From an uncultured cyanobacterium (lineage in GTDB: Bacteria > Cyanobacteriota > Vampirovibrionia > Gastranaerophilales > Gastranaerophilaceae): a stretch of DNA of 64,000 bases. Positions within the stretch are counted from its first letter, which is position 1; every line of letters starts with the position of its first letter. The stretch is from the NCBI GenBank assembly GCA_902495705.1, contig CABUXT010000007.1:14247-78246 (forward strand), read 5' to 3'. Below, one piece after another: positions 25,488-35,012 of this stretch. The position numbers and the translations under genes are program-made. The notes under the pieces were generated by a model that worked only from the letters and a program-made list of their open reading frames with translations, was not told the DNA's origin and ran no database searches.

Positions 25488-26735
25488 ATGCCAATTGATT
25501 TTAATCCGTATTCATCATTCAACGTGAATCCGACAAATTATACTCAAAAAATCACATCTCAACAAAACATTATCGCAAACCAACCGATAAAAGACACTTT
25601 TACCAAAAGTGTAAAAGTTGGCGCAGATGTAAATTCTGAATATGATGGGATTAAAATTGAGCAAAAACAATTTGGCACAATTAAAAAAACTGGCGAAAAG
25701 GCAACCCTTTATACTATCACAAACAAAAACGGCGCAAGTGTTGATTTATCAACCTTTGGAGCTACAATCACATCAATAAAAGTTCCTGATAAAGATGGCA
25801 ACATCAAAGACGTAACTCAAGGGTATGACAACGTTACACCATACGAGGAATCCCCTGTAGGTCACGCAGGCGGAACTATCGGACCTTATGCAAATAAAAT
25901 TCAAGATGGAAAATTTACACTAAACGACAAAGAATACCAACTTGAATGTAACAAAGACAACGGCAAAACTCACTCCCATGGCGGAACTCAAGGTTTTGAT
26001 ACAAAAAACTGGAAAGCCAAAGTGCTAAAAGACGGTGTTGAATTTACTTACGAAAAAGAAGATATGGAAAACGGTTATCCTGCAAAAGTTAAAACAACCG
26101 TTACCTACAAATTTGATAACGACAACAATTTGCATATCAAATACAAAGCAAAATCAAACAAAGACACCATTATGAATTTAACAAATCACACATATTTCAA
26201 CCTTGACGGTGCAGAAAACACTCAAGAAAATTCTGTATATGAACATATTGTGACTCTGCCGAACTCATCAACATACACAGAAAACAGCGATATTGCAGTA
26301 CCGACAGGTGAGATAAAATCAGTTGAAGGCACTCCATTTGACTTTAGAACACCGAAAAAGATTTCAGACGATATAGAAAAAGACTTTGAACAATTAAAAA
26401 TCGGCTCAGGTTTCGACCAAAATTTCTGTATTGACAACTACGATGGCAAAACTATGATTGAAGCTGCAAACGTCAAATCACCAAAAACAGGAATCGTTTT
26501 AAAAGTTTCAACAAATCTTCCTGGTTTTCAGTTTTATAGCGCAAACCATTTAGGAAAATCCGCTCAACCACAAGGAAAATCAGGCAGCAGATACGAAAAA
26601 CGCTCATCATTCTGCGTTGAACCGCAATTCTATCCAAACGCAATCAACACCGAATCTTTCCAAGAAAAAGGTATCTTGAAAAAAGGTGAAGAATACGACA
26701 GAGAAATTATTTATTCCTTCTCAACCGAAAAATAA
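25488..26735 (+). CDS. galM: Aldose 1-epimerase (galactose mutarotase) with N-terminal extension
   Basis: About 415 aa from the ATG at 25488, which has AAAAGGAG upstream; an earlier in-frame start at 25449 lacks one. Mutarotase features: LSTFGATITSIKVPDKDG, HAGGTIGPYANKI, HSHGGTQGFD, LTNHTYFNLDG (catalytic His) and FCVEPQFYPNAIN (catalytic Glu). It interconverts the anomers of aldohexoses. The first about 55 residues (IDFNPYSSFNVNPTNYTQK...) are Asn/Gln/Ser-rich and not part of the usual enzyme, which is about 340-350 aa. A TATAAT box lies shortly upstream. It converges with the next gene. Confidence 0.9.
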   Translation: MPIDFNPYSSFNVNPTNYTQKITSQQNIIANQPIKDTFTKSVKVGADVNSEYDGIKIEQKQFGTIKKTGEKATLYTITNKNGASVDLSTFGATITSIKVPDKDGNIKDVTQGYDNVTPYEESPVGHAGGTIGPYANKIQDGKFTLNDKEYQLECNKDNGKTHSHGGTQGFDTKNWKAKVLKDGVEFTYEKEDMENGYPAKVKTTVTYKFDNDNNLHIKYKAKSNKDTIMNLTNHTYFNLDGAENTQENSVYEHIVTLPNSSTYTENSDIAVPTGEIKSVEGTPFDFRTPKKISDDIEKDFEQLKIGSGFDQNFCIDNYDGKTMIEAANVKSPKTGIVLKVSTNLPGFQFYSANHLGKSAQPQGKSGSRYEKRSSFCVEPQFYPNAINTESFQEKGILKKGEEYDREIIYSFSTEK

Positions 26736-26737
26736 AC

Positions 26738-27397
26738 CTATTTTATATCAGGGAAGAAATATCTTACACCATTATCAGAACGCCAACGAACATACCCTGT
26801 TTTTGGAGTTTTGTCTAAGTCAAAAACACTCACCAATGCCCAGTTTCCACGGATAACATTTAAGTTTATTTTCTGCGGATAATTCATTGTAGAAATAGTT
26901 TTGGCAAGGTCTTCGGTTTGCGCTTTTATGTCTTTGCAGGTTTCAGGTGCACTTTTTAGCAATACAAGTCCGTATTTTTTGCCATAAGTGTTATAAAAAT
27001 TTATCCACGTCATAAATTTATATGGGTCATCTTTTTTTATCCACCCTGTTTGACCTGTTGAGTTGTTGTAAATAATTTCGACCCAATCGTCATTGAAATC
27101 TGTTACACTGACAAGTGCAAGATTTTTCTTTGGCAAAAATACCGTAAAAAAGTTGTCAAAGCCAATTTCTGATGGGAAAAATTCATCGTTATTCCATCTT
27201 ACCCTATAAAGAATTTGAGAATCTTCATTTGGCTCTTTATAGATTTTGACATCATCTCCGACCTGATACATTCCGATTGTTGTTGTCTGTGTTACGTTTG
27301 GACGAACAGGTATAATATCTTTTGCATAAGTTTCGGAATTTACTCCCAACCCTGCAAACATAAGAGCGGTAATTAAGAATAACGATAATTTTTTCAT
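26738..27397 (-). CDS. Exported SH3-like domain protein
   Basis: 219 aa with a signal peptide (KKLSLFLITALMFAGLGVNSETYA, cleavage about residue 25). The mature part contains a bacterial SH3-like segment: DDVKIYKEPNEDSQILYRVRW and WVEIIYNNSTGQTGWIKKDD. Such domains usually bind peptidoglycan or partner proteins in the periplasm. The gene directly follows pheT on the same strand with 4 bp spacing and ends 2 bp from the converging galM. Confidence 0.7.
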   Translation of the reverse strand: MKKLSLFLITALMFAGLGVNSETYAKDIIPVRPNVTQTTTIGMYQVGDDVKIYKEPNEDSQILYRVRWNNDEFFPSEIGFDNFFTVFLPKKNLALVSVTDFNDDWVEIIYNNSTGQTGWIKKDDPYKFMTWINFYNTYGKKYGLVLLKSAPETCKDIKAQTEDLAKTISTMNYPQKINLNVIRGNWALVSVFDLDKTPKTGYVRWRSDNGVRYFFPDIK

Positions 27398-27401
27398 AAA
27401 A

Positions 27402-29882
27402 TTACTCCCTGAATGAAATTTGAGCGTAAGCTTTTTGCAATTTTTCTCTAACAGATGTCATTTGTTGTTCAATAATTTCATCTGTCAATGTTGCATCAGC
27501 ATCTTGCATTTTGATTCTGTATGCTACACTCTTGAAACCTTCTTCAACATGTTCACCTTGGTATACATCAAAGATTTCAGCACCTTTAAAGATATTTTGT
27601 TTAACTGCGCTTTTGATAACCTTTTGAATATCATAACAAGAAACATTGTCATTTATGATAAATGCCAAATCTCTTTTTACTTCAGGATACTGTGGCAAGT
27701 GTTTGAATCTTGGAACAGTTTCTTTGACTGCTGAAATTACTTCATCCAAATCAACTTTGAACAAAAATGCATCTTGATTTAATTTCAACTTGTCTTGTAA
27801 TGTTGGGTGCAATTGTCCAAAATATCCGATAGGTTGAGGTTTTTTGCCTAACATCATAATAACGGCTGTTCTATATGGGTGGAATACTTTGTGAGACTCA
27901 GCCAGTGGAGAATCTGCCAAAGGTACGATTTTAATTCTTCTTGTGATACCCAAATCTTCAAACAAGTTTTCAACAATACCTTTTACGGTATAGAAATCTG
28001 TTTTTGATTTAATTTGCCATTTAGAATTTTGAACTTCGCCTGTCAAAACACCTTCTAATACAAGAGTTTCTTTTACTCCTGAATCTTTTTCATCAGCCTC
28101 TTTAACTTTTAAGTAAGTTCTTCCGATTTCATAAGCCCAGAAAACCTTTTGACCGTTATCAAAGTTATATTTCATACAGTTCAAAACGCTTGCTGCTAAT
28201 GTTTGACGCAACATTGAATAATCTTCGCTGGCTGCATTTTCAACACGAACAGCTTTGTCTTCATCATAAGTCATTTTGAATTTGTCAAGCATAGGTTTGC
28301 CGATTAGTGAACTTGTTTGAATTTCGTTCAAACCTGCTGATAACATCAATTCATGAACTCTTTTGATAATCTTTTCACCCAATGTAATAACAGGTGTTTG
28401 AGATTTGTTTGGAAGTGATGGAGAAATCTTGTCATAACCGTTGATTCTTGCAATTTCTTCAATCAAGTCGATTTCTCTTGTTACATCATACGCTCTGAAT
28501 GATGGAACTAGGAATTTTGCAGCAGCTTCGTTACCGCCAAGTTTTTTAAATCCTAAGTTTTCCAAAATATTGATACATCTGTCAGGTGCGATTTCACAAC
28601 CTAAAATTCTTTTAATTTGGTTGTAACGCAAAGTGATTTCGATTGGTTCAAGTTTATTTTCACCATCTTCAACAACACCAACAACTTCTGCATCAGCGTA
28701 GTCTGTCAACAATTGCATAGCACGCATCAAAGCTGGTTTTACTGCCTCAATATCAATACCGCGTTCAAATCTTGCACTTGCTTCACTTCTATAGCCTGCG
28801 CTTCTTGCAGATTTTCTGTTTGTTGCAGGTGTAAAGTATGCAGCTTCTAGTGCGATAGATGTTGTGTTATCATCAATTTCTGAATTAGCACCGCCAAATA
28901 CACCGCCTAGACATACACCTTCTTTTTCTGTTGCAATAAGTACAGAATCTGTTGTCAAGGTTCTTTCAACTTCATCAAGAGTGACAAGTTTTTCACCTTC
29001 TGCTGCACGTCTTACACATAGATAACCATCCAGTTTGTTAAAGTCAAAAGCGTGCAATGGGCAACCATATTCAAGCATTACATAGTTTGTAATATCAACA
29101 ACATTGTTGATTGAACGAACACCTGATGCTAACAATCTTTTTTGCATCCAATCAGGAGATGATTTGATTTTAATATTTTTCAAAACCGCAATTGAATAGT
29201 ATTTGCAAACATCTTTGTCTTTGATTTCAACTTTAAACTCATCCGTTGATAAGTCTTTTGTATACTCAATAGGGTTTAGTTTAAGAGGTTTGTTAAATAA
29301 TGCACTCAATTCTCTTGCTACACCGATAACTGACATTTGGTCACCACGGTTGGCAGTTGGTGCAACATCAAGAACTGTATCTTTCTCAAAGCCGAGAACA
29401 TCTTTCACATCAGCTCCCAATTGAACATCTGAGAAAATTCTATTCAAAATCAAAATGCCATCTTCTTCTTGGTATCCGCGTTCAGAAACACCTAATTCAT
29501 CAGCAGAGCAAAGCATACCTTGAGATTCAACTCCACGAATAACTGCAGGAGTCAATGTGAACATTTCACCAGTTTTTCTGTCCAAAACTTGTGAACCAAC
29601 GCTTGCGTAAGGTACGATTTGACCTTCTTTGATATTTTGAGCACCGCAAACAACAGTTTTCAACCCTGAACCTGTATTAACAGTAACCAAGTGAAGTCTG
29701 TCAGAATTTGGGTGAGCGTCGATTTTTTCAATTTTAACGGTTTTGATGTTAGTAAACATCGGTTTAACATCTTCCACCGCTTCGACTTCAAGTCCGCTCA
29801 TAGTCAATTCGTGCGCAATTTGAGACGCTTCTATATCTGATAAATCAACAAATTCGTTTAACCAATTTAAAGATACTTGCAT
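27402..29882 (-). CDS. pheT: Phenylalanine--tRNA ligase beta subunit
   Basis: 826 aa. N-terminal tRNA-binding (EMAP-like) domain with HPNSDRLHLVTVNTG and VVCGAQNI; B3/B4 editing region with NNVVDITNYVMLEYGCPLHAFD; B5 domain; catalytic-like core RSEASARFERGID; and the C-terminal anticodon-binding domain PQYPEVKRDLAFIIND. It pairs with PheS in an alpha2-beta2 enzyme. pheS is not adjacent in this window: the upstream 320 bp is non-coding. GAGGGAAA precedes the ATG. Confidence 0.98.
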   Translation of the reverse strand: MQVSLNWLNEFVDLSDIEASQIAHELTMSGLEVEAVEDVKPMFTNIKTVKIEKIDAHPNSDRLHLVTVNTGSGLKTVVCGAQNIKEGQIVPYASVGSQVLDRKTGEMFTLTPAVIRGVESQGMLCSADELGVSERGYQEEDGILILNRIFSDVQLGADVKDVLGFEKDTVLDVAPTANRGDQMSVIGVARELSALFNKPLKLNPIEYTKDLSTDEFKVEIKDKDVCKYYSIAVLKNIKIKSSPDWMQKRLLASGVRSINNVVDITNYVMLEYGCPLHAFDFNKLDGYLCVRRAAEGEKLVTLDEVERTLTTDSVLIATEKEGVCLGGVFGGANSEIDDNTTSIALEAAYFTPATNRKSARSAGYRSEASARFERGIDIEAVKPALMRAMQLLTDYADAEVVGVVEDGENKLEPIEITLRYNQIKRILGCEIAPDRCINILENLGFKKLGGNEAAAKFLVPSFRAYDVTREIDLIEEIARINGYDKISPSLPNKSQTPVITLGEKIIKRVHELMLSAGLNEIQTSSLIGKPMLDKFKMTYDEDKAVRVENAASEDYSMLRQTLAASVLNCMKYNFDNGQKVFWAYEIGRTYLKVKEADEKDSGVKETLVLEGVLTGEVQNSKWQIKSKTDFYTVKGIVENLFEDLGITRRIKIVPLADSPLAESHKVFHPYRTAVIMMLGKKPQPIGYFGQLHPTLQDKLKLNQDAFLFKVDLDEVISAVKETVPRFKHLPQYPEVKRDLAFIINDNVSCYDIQKVIKSAVKQNIFKGAEIFDVYQGEHVEEGFKSVAYRIKMQDADATLTDEIIEQQMTSVREKLQKAYAQISFRE

Positions 29883-29989
29883 TTATTTTTTCCCTCTTAA
29901 TTCAATTACAATCTGTGATTTTATTCTATTACAAAAGAAGTAGGATGTAAAATAAATAAGTTCATTAGGTTTAGAGGAAAAATAGTAGC

Positions 29990-30125
29990 AAAGCAAGGAG
30001 GTCAAGTGATTTTATAAAAACTTAACTGTCATTCCGAAATAAAGACTTGTAGGGCATTGACCCCCTCTCCCTAACCCTCTCCCACAAGGGGCGAGGATGT
30101 TTTGCTGCCATCTGAACTTCTAATA
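29990..30125. repeat. Intergenic repeat remnants upstream of pheT
   Basis: The 321-bp gap 29883-30203 has no gene. It contains a GTCATTCCGAAATAAAG half-element without its partner arm and a CCCCTCTCCCTAACCCTC ... AAGGGGCGAGGA element also found near 44150-44230 and 57490-57530. Confidence 0.6.
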
Positions 30126-30147
30126 TTCCCTTAATTCCCTTAAACCC

Positions 30148-30180
30148 AGCAGAGCCGACCACATTGTGGTCGGCTCTGCT
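30148..30180. terminator. GC-rich palindrome after the 248-aa unknown gene
   Basis: AGCAGAGCCGACCACA facing its exact complement with a 1-nt centre, 23 bp after the stop of the gene at 30204-30950. The minus-strand flank is not a clean T-run, so terminator function is likely but not certain. Confidence 0.55.
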
Positions 30181-30203
30181 TTCTTTCATTCGTAGATGTA
30201 AAA

Positions 30204-30950
30204 TTATTTTCTATATTTTGCAAGAAGATTTGTTTCTCCATCACTTACATTCAAAGTTTGACCTTGAACTGCAGGAGTTGCTGCTTGGGCTTTTTGAGCA
30301 CCTTGCATTGTAGGGTTTGATTTATCTTCTTTTGTTACAGGTTGTTGTCCATTTTGCATTGCCTCTTTTTCAGCCATTTTCTTTTCAACTTTTCCGGCTA
30401 AAGGAGTTGCAATGAATGGAACTAACATACGTTTACCGACAATTGTTGCTGCTGCTAATGATGTCAAGCCTCCGAAGGCATCCTTAACGCTATTTCTAAT
30501 AGAGTTAAAGTCTTTATTGAACTTAGCACCGGTAATATCGCTAAAGCCTTCTGTACTTCTTGCATAAGCTTGGTACATTTTTCTAAGAGGTCTGTCAAAC
30601 ATCTTACCAAATGCTTTATCAAACATTGCAGTTTGACAAACTTTGTGAGATACAGTGAAGAACATCAACAATTGCAATGCAATCATCAATACACCGTTTG
30701 TCAAGTCTAATGCTGCAACGAATTTACGTTTGTCATCAGGAATATCTTTGTTATTCATACTTTGGGTAACGTATAAGTAACAACCCAAACCATCTTTTGC
30801 GATAATTGAAGATACACCCAAACCATCAATGAACATTCTGTTATTTTTCTTAAATTGTTCACCTGTATATCTGCCAAGCTTAGAATTGGAAAATGCTCTG
30901 ATTGGCTTACAAAGAACTGTTCTTACTAGAGGATTCAATGTGTTATTCAT
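30204..30950 (-). CDS. Unknown protein, 248 aa, membrane-associated
   Basis: Not recognised. A central hydrophobic segment (VLMIALQLLMFFTVSH, about residues 87-102) and a second Ala-rich one (LTSLAAATIVGKRMLVPFIATPLAG) are flanked by basic stretches; the C-terminal 70 residues are Gln/Ala/Thr-rich and look disordered. GEQFKKNN near residue 30 also occurs in the upstream partner. The ATG overlaps the partner's stop (TAATG), so they are co-translated and probably interact. Confidence 0.75.
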   Translation of the reverse strand: MNNTLNPLVRTVLCKPIRAFSNSKLGRYTGEQFKKNNRMFIDGLGVSSIIAKDGLGCYLYVTQSMNNKDIPDDKRKFVAALDLTNGVLMIALQLLMFFTVSHKVCQTAMFDKAFGKMFDRPLRKMYQAYARSTEGFSDITGAKFNKDFNSIRNSVKDAFGGLTSLAAATIVGKRMLVPFIATPLAGKVEKKMAEKEAMQNGQQPVTKEDKSNPTMQGAQKAQAATPAVQGQTLNVSDGETNLLAKYRK

Positions 30951-32497
30951 TATTTCACCTCAACTTTCTTTTCAGCATCTTTTGGAGCTGCTTTTTTGTT
31001 TGACAAGTTAGGGAATGCTAAATCCATAAACCAAGGATAAATTTTGTTCAACATCCAGCAAGTTACAGGAAGAATTGCTAAAGATGATGCCAAGCCTAAC
31101 CAACGTTTAGTACCTTCAATATTAGCTTTGTTATTTTTCTTAAATTGTTCACCAATTTTGTTAGCAAGAGAGTCAACTGTATCTCTTAATCTTTGACCTG
31201 CAGATTCAACAACTCCGTCTTTACCGCCTTTTGCTTTAGCAATTTCAGCATCAATAATATCTTGAGCTTCTTTTACTGTTATATTTGAACTTTCAAGCTT
31301 TTCACGAATCTCTTTCAAAACTGCTGTCGAACCATCGATTGCAGAAATTCTTGATTTAATAATATTGTTTACGTAATCAGAAATATCTGAAACTGATTCC
31401 ATTGCAGCCATTTGCTTTGCAGAATTCATCATTTTATCGATTTTAGTAATGAAACTTGCACGTTCTGCGGAATTTGTTATACCGTGGTTGATATCTTTTA
31501 ATTCTTTTACGATTTCAATAAGAGTGCTTTTTGTTTTACTATCATAGCCTGATTTTTTAATATCTTTTATTGCTTCATTACACTCTTTTTTGAAGGCTTT
31601 AGCAATTTCTTTATCTGAAGGATTTGCCGCATCTTCACCGACAACACCTCTTAATCTGTCAAGAACCTTTAATGTTTCATCAAGATGTTCATGATAGAAA
31701 AGATTTCTTGCTAACTTTTTAGGGCCTTTTTTAGTTGTAGCCTTATGCATTTCTTCTGTTTCATCTTTAATCAAGCCATCAAGTGTTTCTTTGAACAGCT
31801 TTTTAAAGTCTTCAGGCTTCATATCTTCTTTGAGAACTATGCCATCAATACCGTTTGTTGTGTCAACAGTAATTTTATTTGTATCTAAAATCATTTTTTC
31901 TAAAGCTTTTGCATATTCTTTTTGTTTAGCTTTGATAGCATCTTTCATTTCAGCTTTAGTGAAAGTTTTGTCAGGATTTTGTTCTTTGATTTGTTTTTTC
32001 AAATAATCATCAGATGGGAATAATGATGAGTTGTTATGAATTGGCAAGAATCCGATGTCTGCCATTTTCTTAATCAAAGAGTTAAACGGAACTACGATTG
32101 CTGCTTGTGTACCAACCGCCAATACTGCTGATACCGGTTGACGCCAAGCGGTATATGTTCTTGTATCCTCATCAGTTTTTGATAATGGGTTATATTTGAT
32201 AAACACAGGAGCTACCAAACCTGTACCAACTGCGTTGATGATTTGGTTTTGAACTTCGCCCATGCCTTCATGCATTTTAACCATCATCTTGATTTTACCC
32301 GGCATTAAATCAAGTAAGAAATCTTTTAATGATTGTCCGACTTTTGCTGCCGGAGCAGCTGCATTACCTGTGAATGTTGTGTAGTCATGCGGAGCTGATA
32401 AATATACCCTGTTTGTACTGTGAGCTCTGTTGCCTTGAACTCTGTTGTACTGGCCAACCCCTTCCATACTACTAGTTTTAATCTTTTCGATACCCAT
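30950..32497 (-). CDS. Unknown protein, 515 aa, coiled-coil with C-terminal membrane helix
   Basis: Not recognised. The N-terminus is Asn/Ser/Thr-rich (GQYNRVQGNRAHSTNRVYLSAPHDYTTFTG). Residues about 170-460 are Lys/Glu-rich helical sequence typical of coiled coils. Near the C-terminus GEQFKKNNKANIEG precedes a hydrophobic segment (LGLASSLAILPVTCWMLNKIYPW) and a short basic tail. The GEQFKKNN motif is shared with the next gene. The upstream region has A/T-rich sequence with CTATATATATAG at the expected promoter position. Function unknown; the architecture suggests a membrane-anchored structural protein. Confidence 0.8.
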   Translation of the reverse strand: MGIEKIKTSSMEGVGQYNRVQGNRAHSTNRVYLSAPHDYTTFTGNAAAPAAKVGQSLKDFLLDLMPGKIKMMVKMHEGMGEVQNQIINAVGTGLVAPVFIKYNPLSKTDEDTRTYTAWRQPVSAVLAVGTQAAIVVPFNSLIKKMADIGFLPIHNNSSLFPSDDYLKKQIKEQNPDKTFTKAEMKDAIKAKQKEYAKALEKMILDTNKITVDTTNGIDGIVLKEDMKPEDFKKLFKETLDGLIKDETEEMHKATTKKGPKKLARNLFYHEHLDETLKVLDRLRGVVGEDAANPSDKEIAKAFKKECNEAIKDIKKSGYDSKTKSTLIEIVKELKDINHGITNSAERASFITKIDKMMNSAKQMAAMESVSDISDYVNNIIKSRISAIDGSTAVLKEIREKLESSNITVKEAQDIIDAEIAKAKGGKDGVVESAGQRLRDTVDSLANKIGEQFKKNNKANIEGTKRWLGLASSLAILPVTCWMLNKIYPWFMDLAFPNLSNKKAAPKDAEKKVEVK

Positions 32498-32651
32498 GTT
32501 ACACCTACTATGAATCTTCTATATATATAGAACCTAAAACATTAATAAAATTGCTAGAATTAGTCCTAATATTAAGAAATGTTAATGTGAACTTCCGCCC
32601 CTTATATGCAGAAAATTATAATTCGGCGACGCTTTTCCGCTTATAATATTC

Positions 32652-32688
32652 TTGCAGTATTTCCTCAAAATATGAGGAAACACTGCAA
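32652..32688 (-). terminator. Hairpin downstream of the thioredoxin-like gene
   Basis: Arms TTGCAGT-A-TTTCCTCA and TGAGGAAA-C-ACTGCAA with one internal mismatch and a 5-nt loop, 55 bp after the stop. The following minus-strand sequence (GAATATTATAAG) is only moderately T-rich. Confidence 0.45.
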
Positions 32689-32742
32689 TTATACAAAACA
32701 CATAATTATTTTAAAAGTACAAGTTAAAAATTTGTTACTTTA

Positions 32743-33294
32743 TTACTTTTTAGCATCCAACAATTTTCTGATTCTCAAGAATCTGTCCAACTCTTGGCTA
32801 ACATTTTCAACTTTACTCAAATAAGCATTTGATAACAATACACGGTTATCATACTTAGGGTCAATGATAAATACTGTAGGGAAACCTGTAATTCCGATTT
32901 CGTTTACAAGTTTTTCGTACTTTTTATCTTCCACATTTACTTTTGCAAATTCGATATCATCTTTGTATTTTTCTGCCAAAGCTTGGTATACAGGCATAAA
33001 TTTAATACAATAATGACACCAGTCAGCATAGAAAAGTACCAACATCGGTTTTTTACTTTTCACAGCTTGGTTATAATCCATACCTACAGCGTATTCAGAA
33101 GGTTTTTTAGGTTCTCCTGACAAATCTACAGGCATATAATTTTCTTGTTTTGCTTTTTCTGCTTTGAATTGTTGGTATTGATAATATTCAAAACCACCAA
33201 CAGCGCAAATTAAAATTACTAACAATATTAATACAACGATTGCAATATTCTTTTTATTTGCATTTTGAAGTTTTTCTTTTAAGTTAAATCCCAT
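32743..33294 (-). CDS. Membrane-anchored thioredoxin-fold protein
   Basis: 183 aa from the ATG at 33294 (AAGGGGAA upstream); a GTG seven codons earlier is less likely. One N-terminal membrane helix (IAIVVLILLVILICAVGGF) anchors a periplasmic thioredoxin domain with active site WCHYC (Cys93 and Cys96) and the cis-Pro loop GITGFPTVFII. It probably acts in disulfide exchange or cytochrome/periplasmic protein maturation. No dsbD or ccdA is beside it. Confidence 0.85.
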   Translation of the reverse strand: MGFNLKEKLQNANKKNIAIVVLILLVILICAVGGFEYYQYQQFKAEKAKQENYMPVDLSGEPKKPSEYAVGMDYNQAVKSKKPMLVLFYADWCHYCIKFMPVYQALAEKYKDDIEFAKVNVEDKKYEKLVNEIGITGFPTVFIIDPKYDNRVLLSNAYLSKVENVSQELDRFLRIRKLLDAKK

Positions 33295-33514
33295 CTTATC
33301 TTCCCCTTTCGACACTCTAATTATAATATGAAAAACATTTGGTCATGGAAGTTCACAAAAGTTTACCTTTACATTTAGTAACATGATGTCACACTCGATA
33401 TATATTTGGGTATATACAAAGTATATAAATCTCGTGTTACATTACCCTTTCCCCACAAAAATCGGCAAAAATCCGCCGATAAATTTTCCATGCAAATAAG
33501 AAGGAGTTTAATTT

Positions 33515-34426
33515 ATGAATCAAGAGCAACTTATCGAACTTAAAGTCGGACCAAAAAATTCAAATCCTGCAAAAAATGAAGTTTTAGAACCATCAACAGA
33601 CACAGTATTAAAAGTTTATTTAAGAGAAATCGCAAATTATCCGCAACTATCATTTGAAGAAGAAAAAGCTTTGGCTCAACAAATTGAACAAGGCAGTTTA
33701 GAGGCAAAACAAAAACTTATCCAAGCAAATTTAAAACTCGTTGTAACAATAGCAAGAAAAGCAATCCACATGTCAGCTTTGCCAATCATTGACCTGATTC
33801 AAGAAGGCAACATGGGCTTGATGATTGCTGCCGAAAAATACAATTACAAACTCGGTTACAGATTTTCAACTTATGCAGGCTGGTGGGTGAAACAAGCTAT
33901 GTTCAAAGCAATTTCAGAACAATCACACTGCATGAAAATCCCTGTATATATTCAAGAAACATTATCAAAATTTTCAAAAGTAAAATCAAAAATGGAACAA
34001 GAGGTTAATACCCCTGTAAAAACTGAAGATGTGGCAAAAAAAATGAACATCGCACCTGACAAAATCGAAATGTTTTTATCAGCTTATACAAAAACAATTT
34101 CTATCGAAAACGGTTTAGAAAAAAATGATGGCAAAGAGCTAAATGTTGCAGATATTTTGGCAGACGACACCACACTTATTTCTGAAAATATTGAATTTCA
34201 ATCTCTAAAAAATGATTTGAATAACGTTATTGAAACAACCCTAAAAGAACGTGAACAAGAAGTTGTAAAAATGCGCTACGGTTTAGGCGACACCGAACGT
34301 TACACATTAGAAGAAATCGGAAACCTTTACGGCGTAACTAAAGAATGTATCCGCCAAACCGAACTAAGAGCATTGAAAAAAATGAAAATGTCAGGTGCTG
34401 ACCTGTTATCCTGCTACATTTGCTAA
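33515..34426 (+). CDS. Sigma-70 family RNA polymerase sigma factor (group 2-like)
   Basis: 303 aa. Region 1.2 (DTVLKVYLREIANYPQLSFEEE), region 2 (NLKLVVTIARKA, DLIQEGNMGLMIAAEKYNYKLGYRFSTYAGWWVKQAM), region 3 (IPVYIQETLSKF) and region 4 (VVKMRYGLGDTERYTLEEIGNLYGVTKECIRQTELRALKKMK) are all present, without the large 1.1 region of a housekeeping factor. The length and domain set match cyanobacterial-type group 2 sigma factors for adaptive responses. The helix-turn-helix differs from the RpoD consensus at several positions (TKECIRQTELRAL versus TRERIRQIEAKAL). AAGGAG upstream; an intrinsic terminator follows. Confidence 0.93.
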   Translation: MNQEQLIELKVGPKNSNPAKNEVLEPSTDTVLKVYLREIANYPQLSFEEEKALAQQIEQGSLEAKQKLIQANLKLVVTIARKAIHMSALPIIDLIQEGNMGLMIAAEKYNYKLGYRFSTYAGWWVKQAMFKAISEQSHCMKIPVYIQETLSKFSKVKSKMEQEVNTPVKTEDVAKKMNIAPDKIEMFLSAYTKTISIENGLEKNDGKELNVADILADDTTLISENIEFQSLKNDLNNVIETTLKEREQEVVKMRYGLGDTERYTLEEIGNLYGVTKECIRQTELRALKKMKMSGADLLSCYIC

Positions 34427-34484
34427 TTTTGATTCATAAGTTTTATAAATCTACAAAATTTCTCGTGTTTATTTAATCATTCCG

Positions 34485-34509
34485 CCGTAATTTTCAATTA
34501 CGGTTTTTT
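34485..34509 (+). terminator. Terminator of the sigma factor gene
   Basis: Stem CCGTAATT / AATTACGG with loop TTC, followed by six T residues. Confidence 0.85.
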
Positions 34510-34538
34510 GTTTTGAAAAGAAGAGCTTATTTGGAGTT

Positions 34539-34853
34539 CTATCGTTTCAGCCCTTTTGCAACCATATATAAAGTATACTGATTTTCCTTGCTCAAAAAAT
34601 CGTATATTTTATTAATTTCAGCTTTAAAATCTTTTTCTTTAGGTGTCGAAAATCTGAAAAAATCGACCAATTCCACATCAAGAGCATTTGCTATTTTTTC
34701 TAAAGTGCCAAGAGAAGGGAAATTTTGACCAACCTCTAATTTACTGATATAACCGTTATCTACTCCGATAATTTCAGACAACTTTTCTTGCGTAATTTTT
34801 CGAGATTTTCTGATTTCTTTAACCTTTAGCCCCAATAACTCTTTTGTGTCCAT
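34539..34853 (-). CDS. XRE-family transcriptional regulator, 104 aa
   Basis: An N-terminal Cro/CI helix-turn-helix (LKVKEIRKSRKITQEKLSEIIGVDNGYISKLEVGQNFPSLGTLEKIANAL, residues about 8-58) and a short C-terminal helical part ending SKENQYTLYMVAKGLKR. It is convergent with the sigma factor and divergent from the pseudopilin gene; the 160-bp region it shares with the latter could hold its operator, but this is inference. Confidence 0.9.
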   Translation of the reverse strand: MDTKELLGLKVKEIRKSRKITQEKLSEIIGVDNGYISKLEVGQNFPSLGTLEKIANALDVELVDFFRFSTPKEKDFKAEINKIYDFLSKENQYTLYMVAKGLKR

Positions 34854-34941
34854 AAATACTCCTTAGAAAAACATTCTAGTATTCAATAGATTATTTATAC
34901 ATACCAAAATAGTGAGAATAATTTAAAAATTAGATATTATA

Positions 34942-34970
34942 TTGACAAAATTAGCAGAATGAATAATAAT
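34942..34970 (+). promoter_or_regulatory. Promoter of the pseudopilin gene at 35013
   Basis: TTGACA (34942-34947), 17 bp, AATAAT (34965-34970). Perfect -35 hexamer. Confidence 0.65.
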
Positions 34971-35012
34971 TATTTCAAAACTATCAGTAAATTAGTATAA
35001 AGGTTAATCGAC

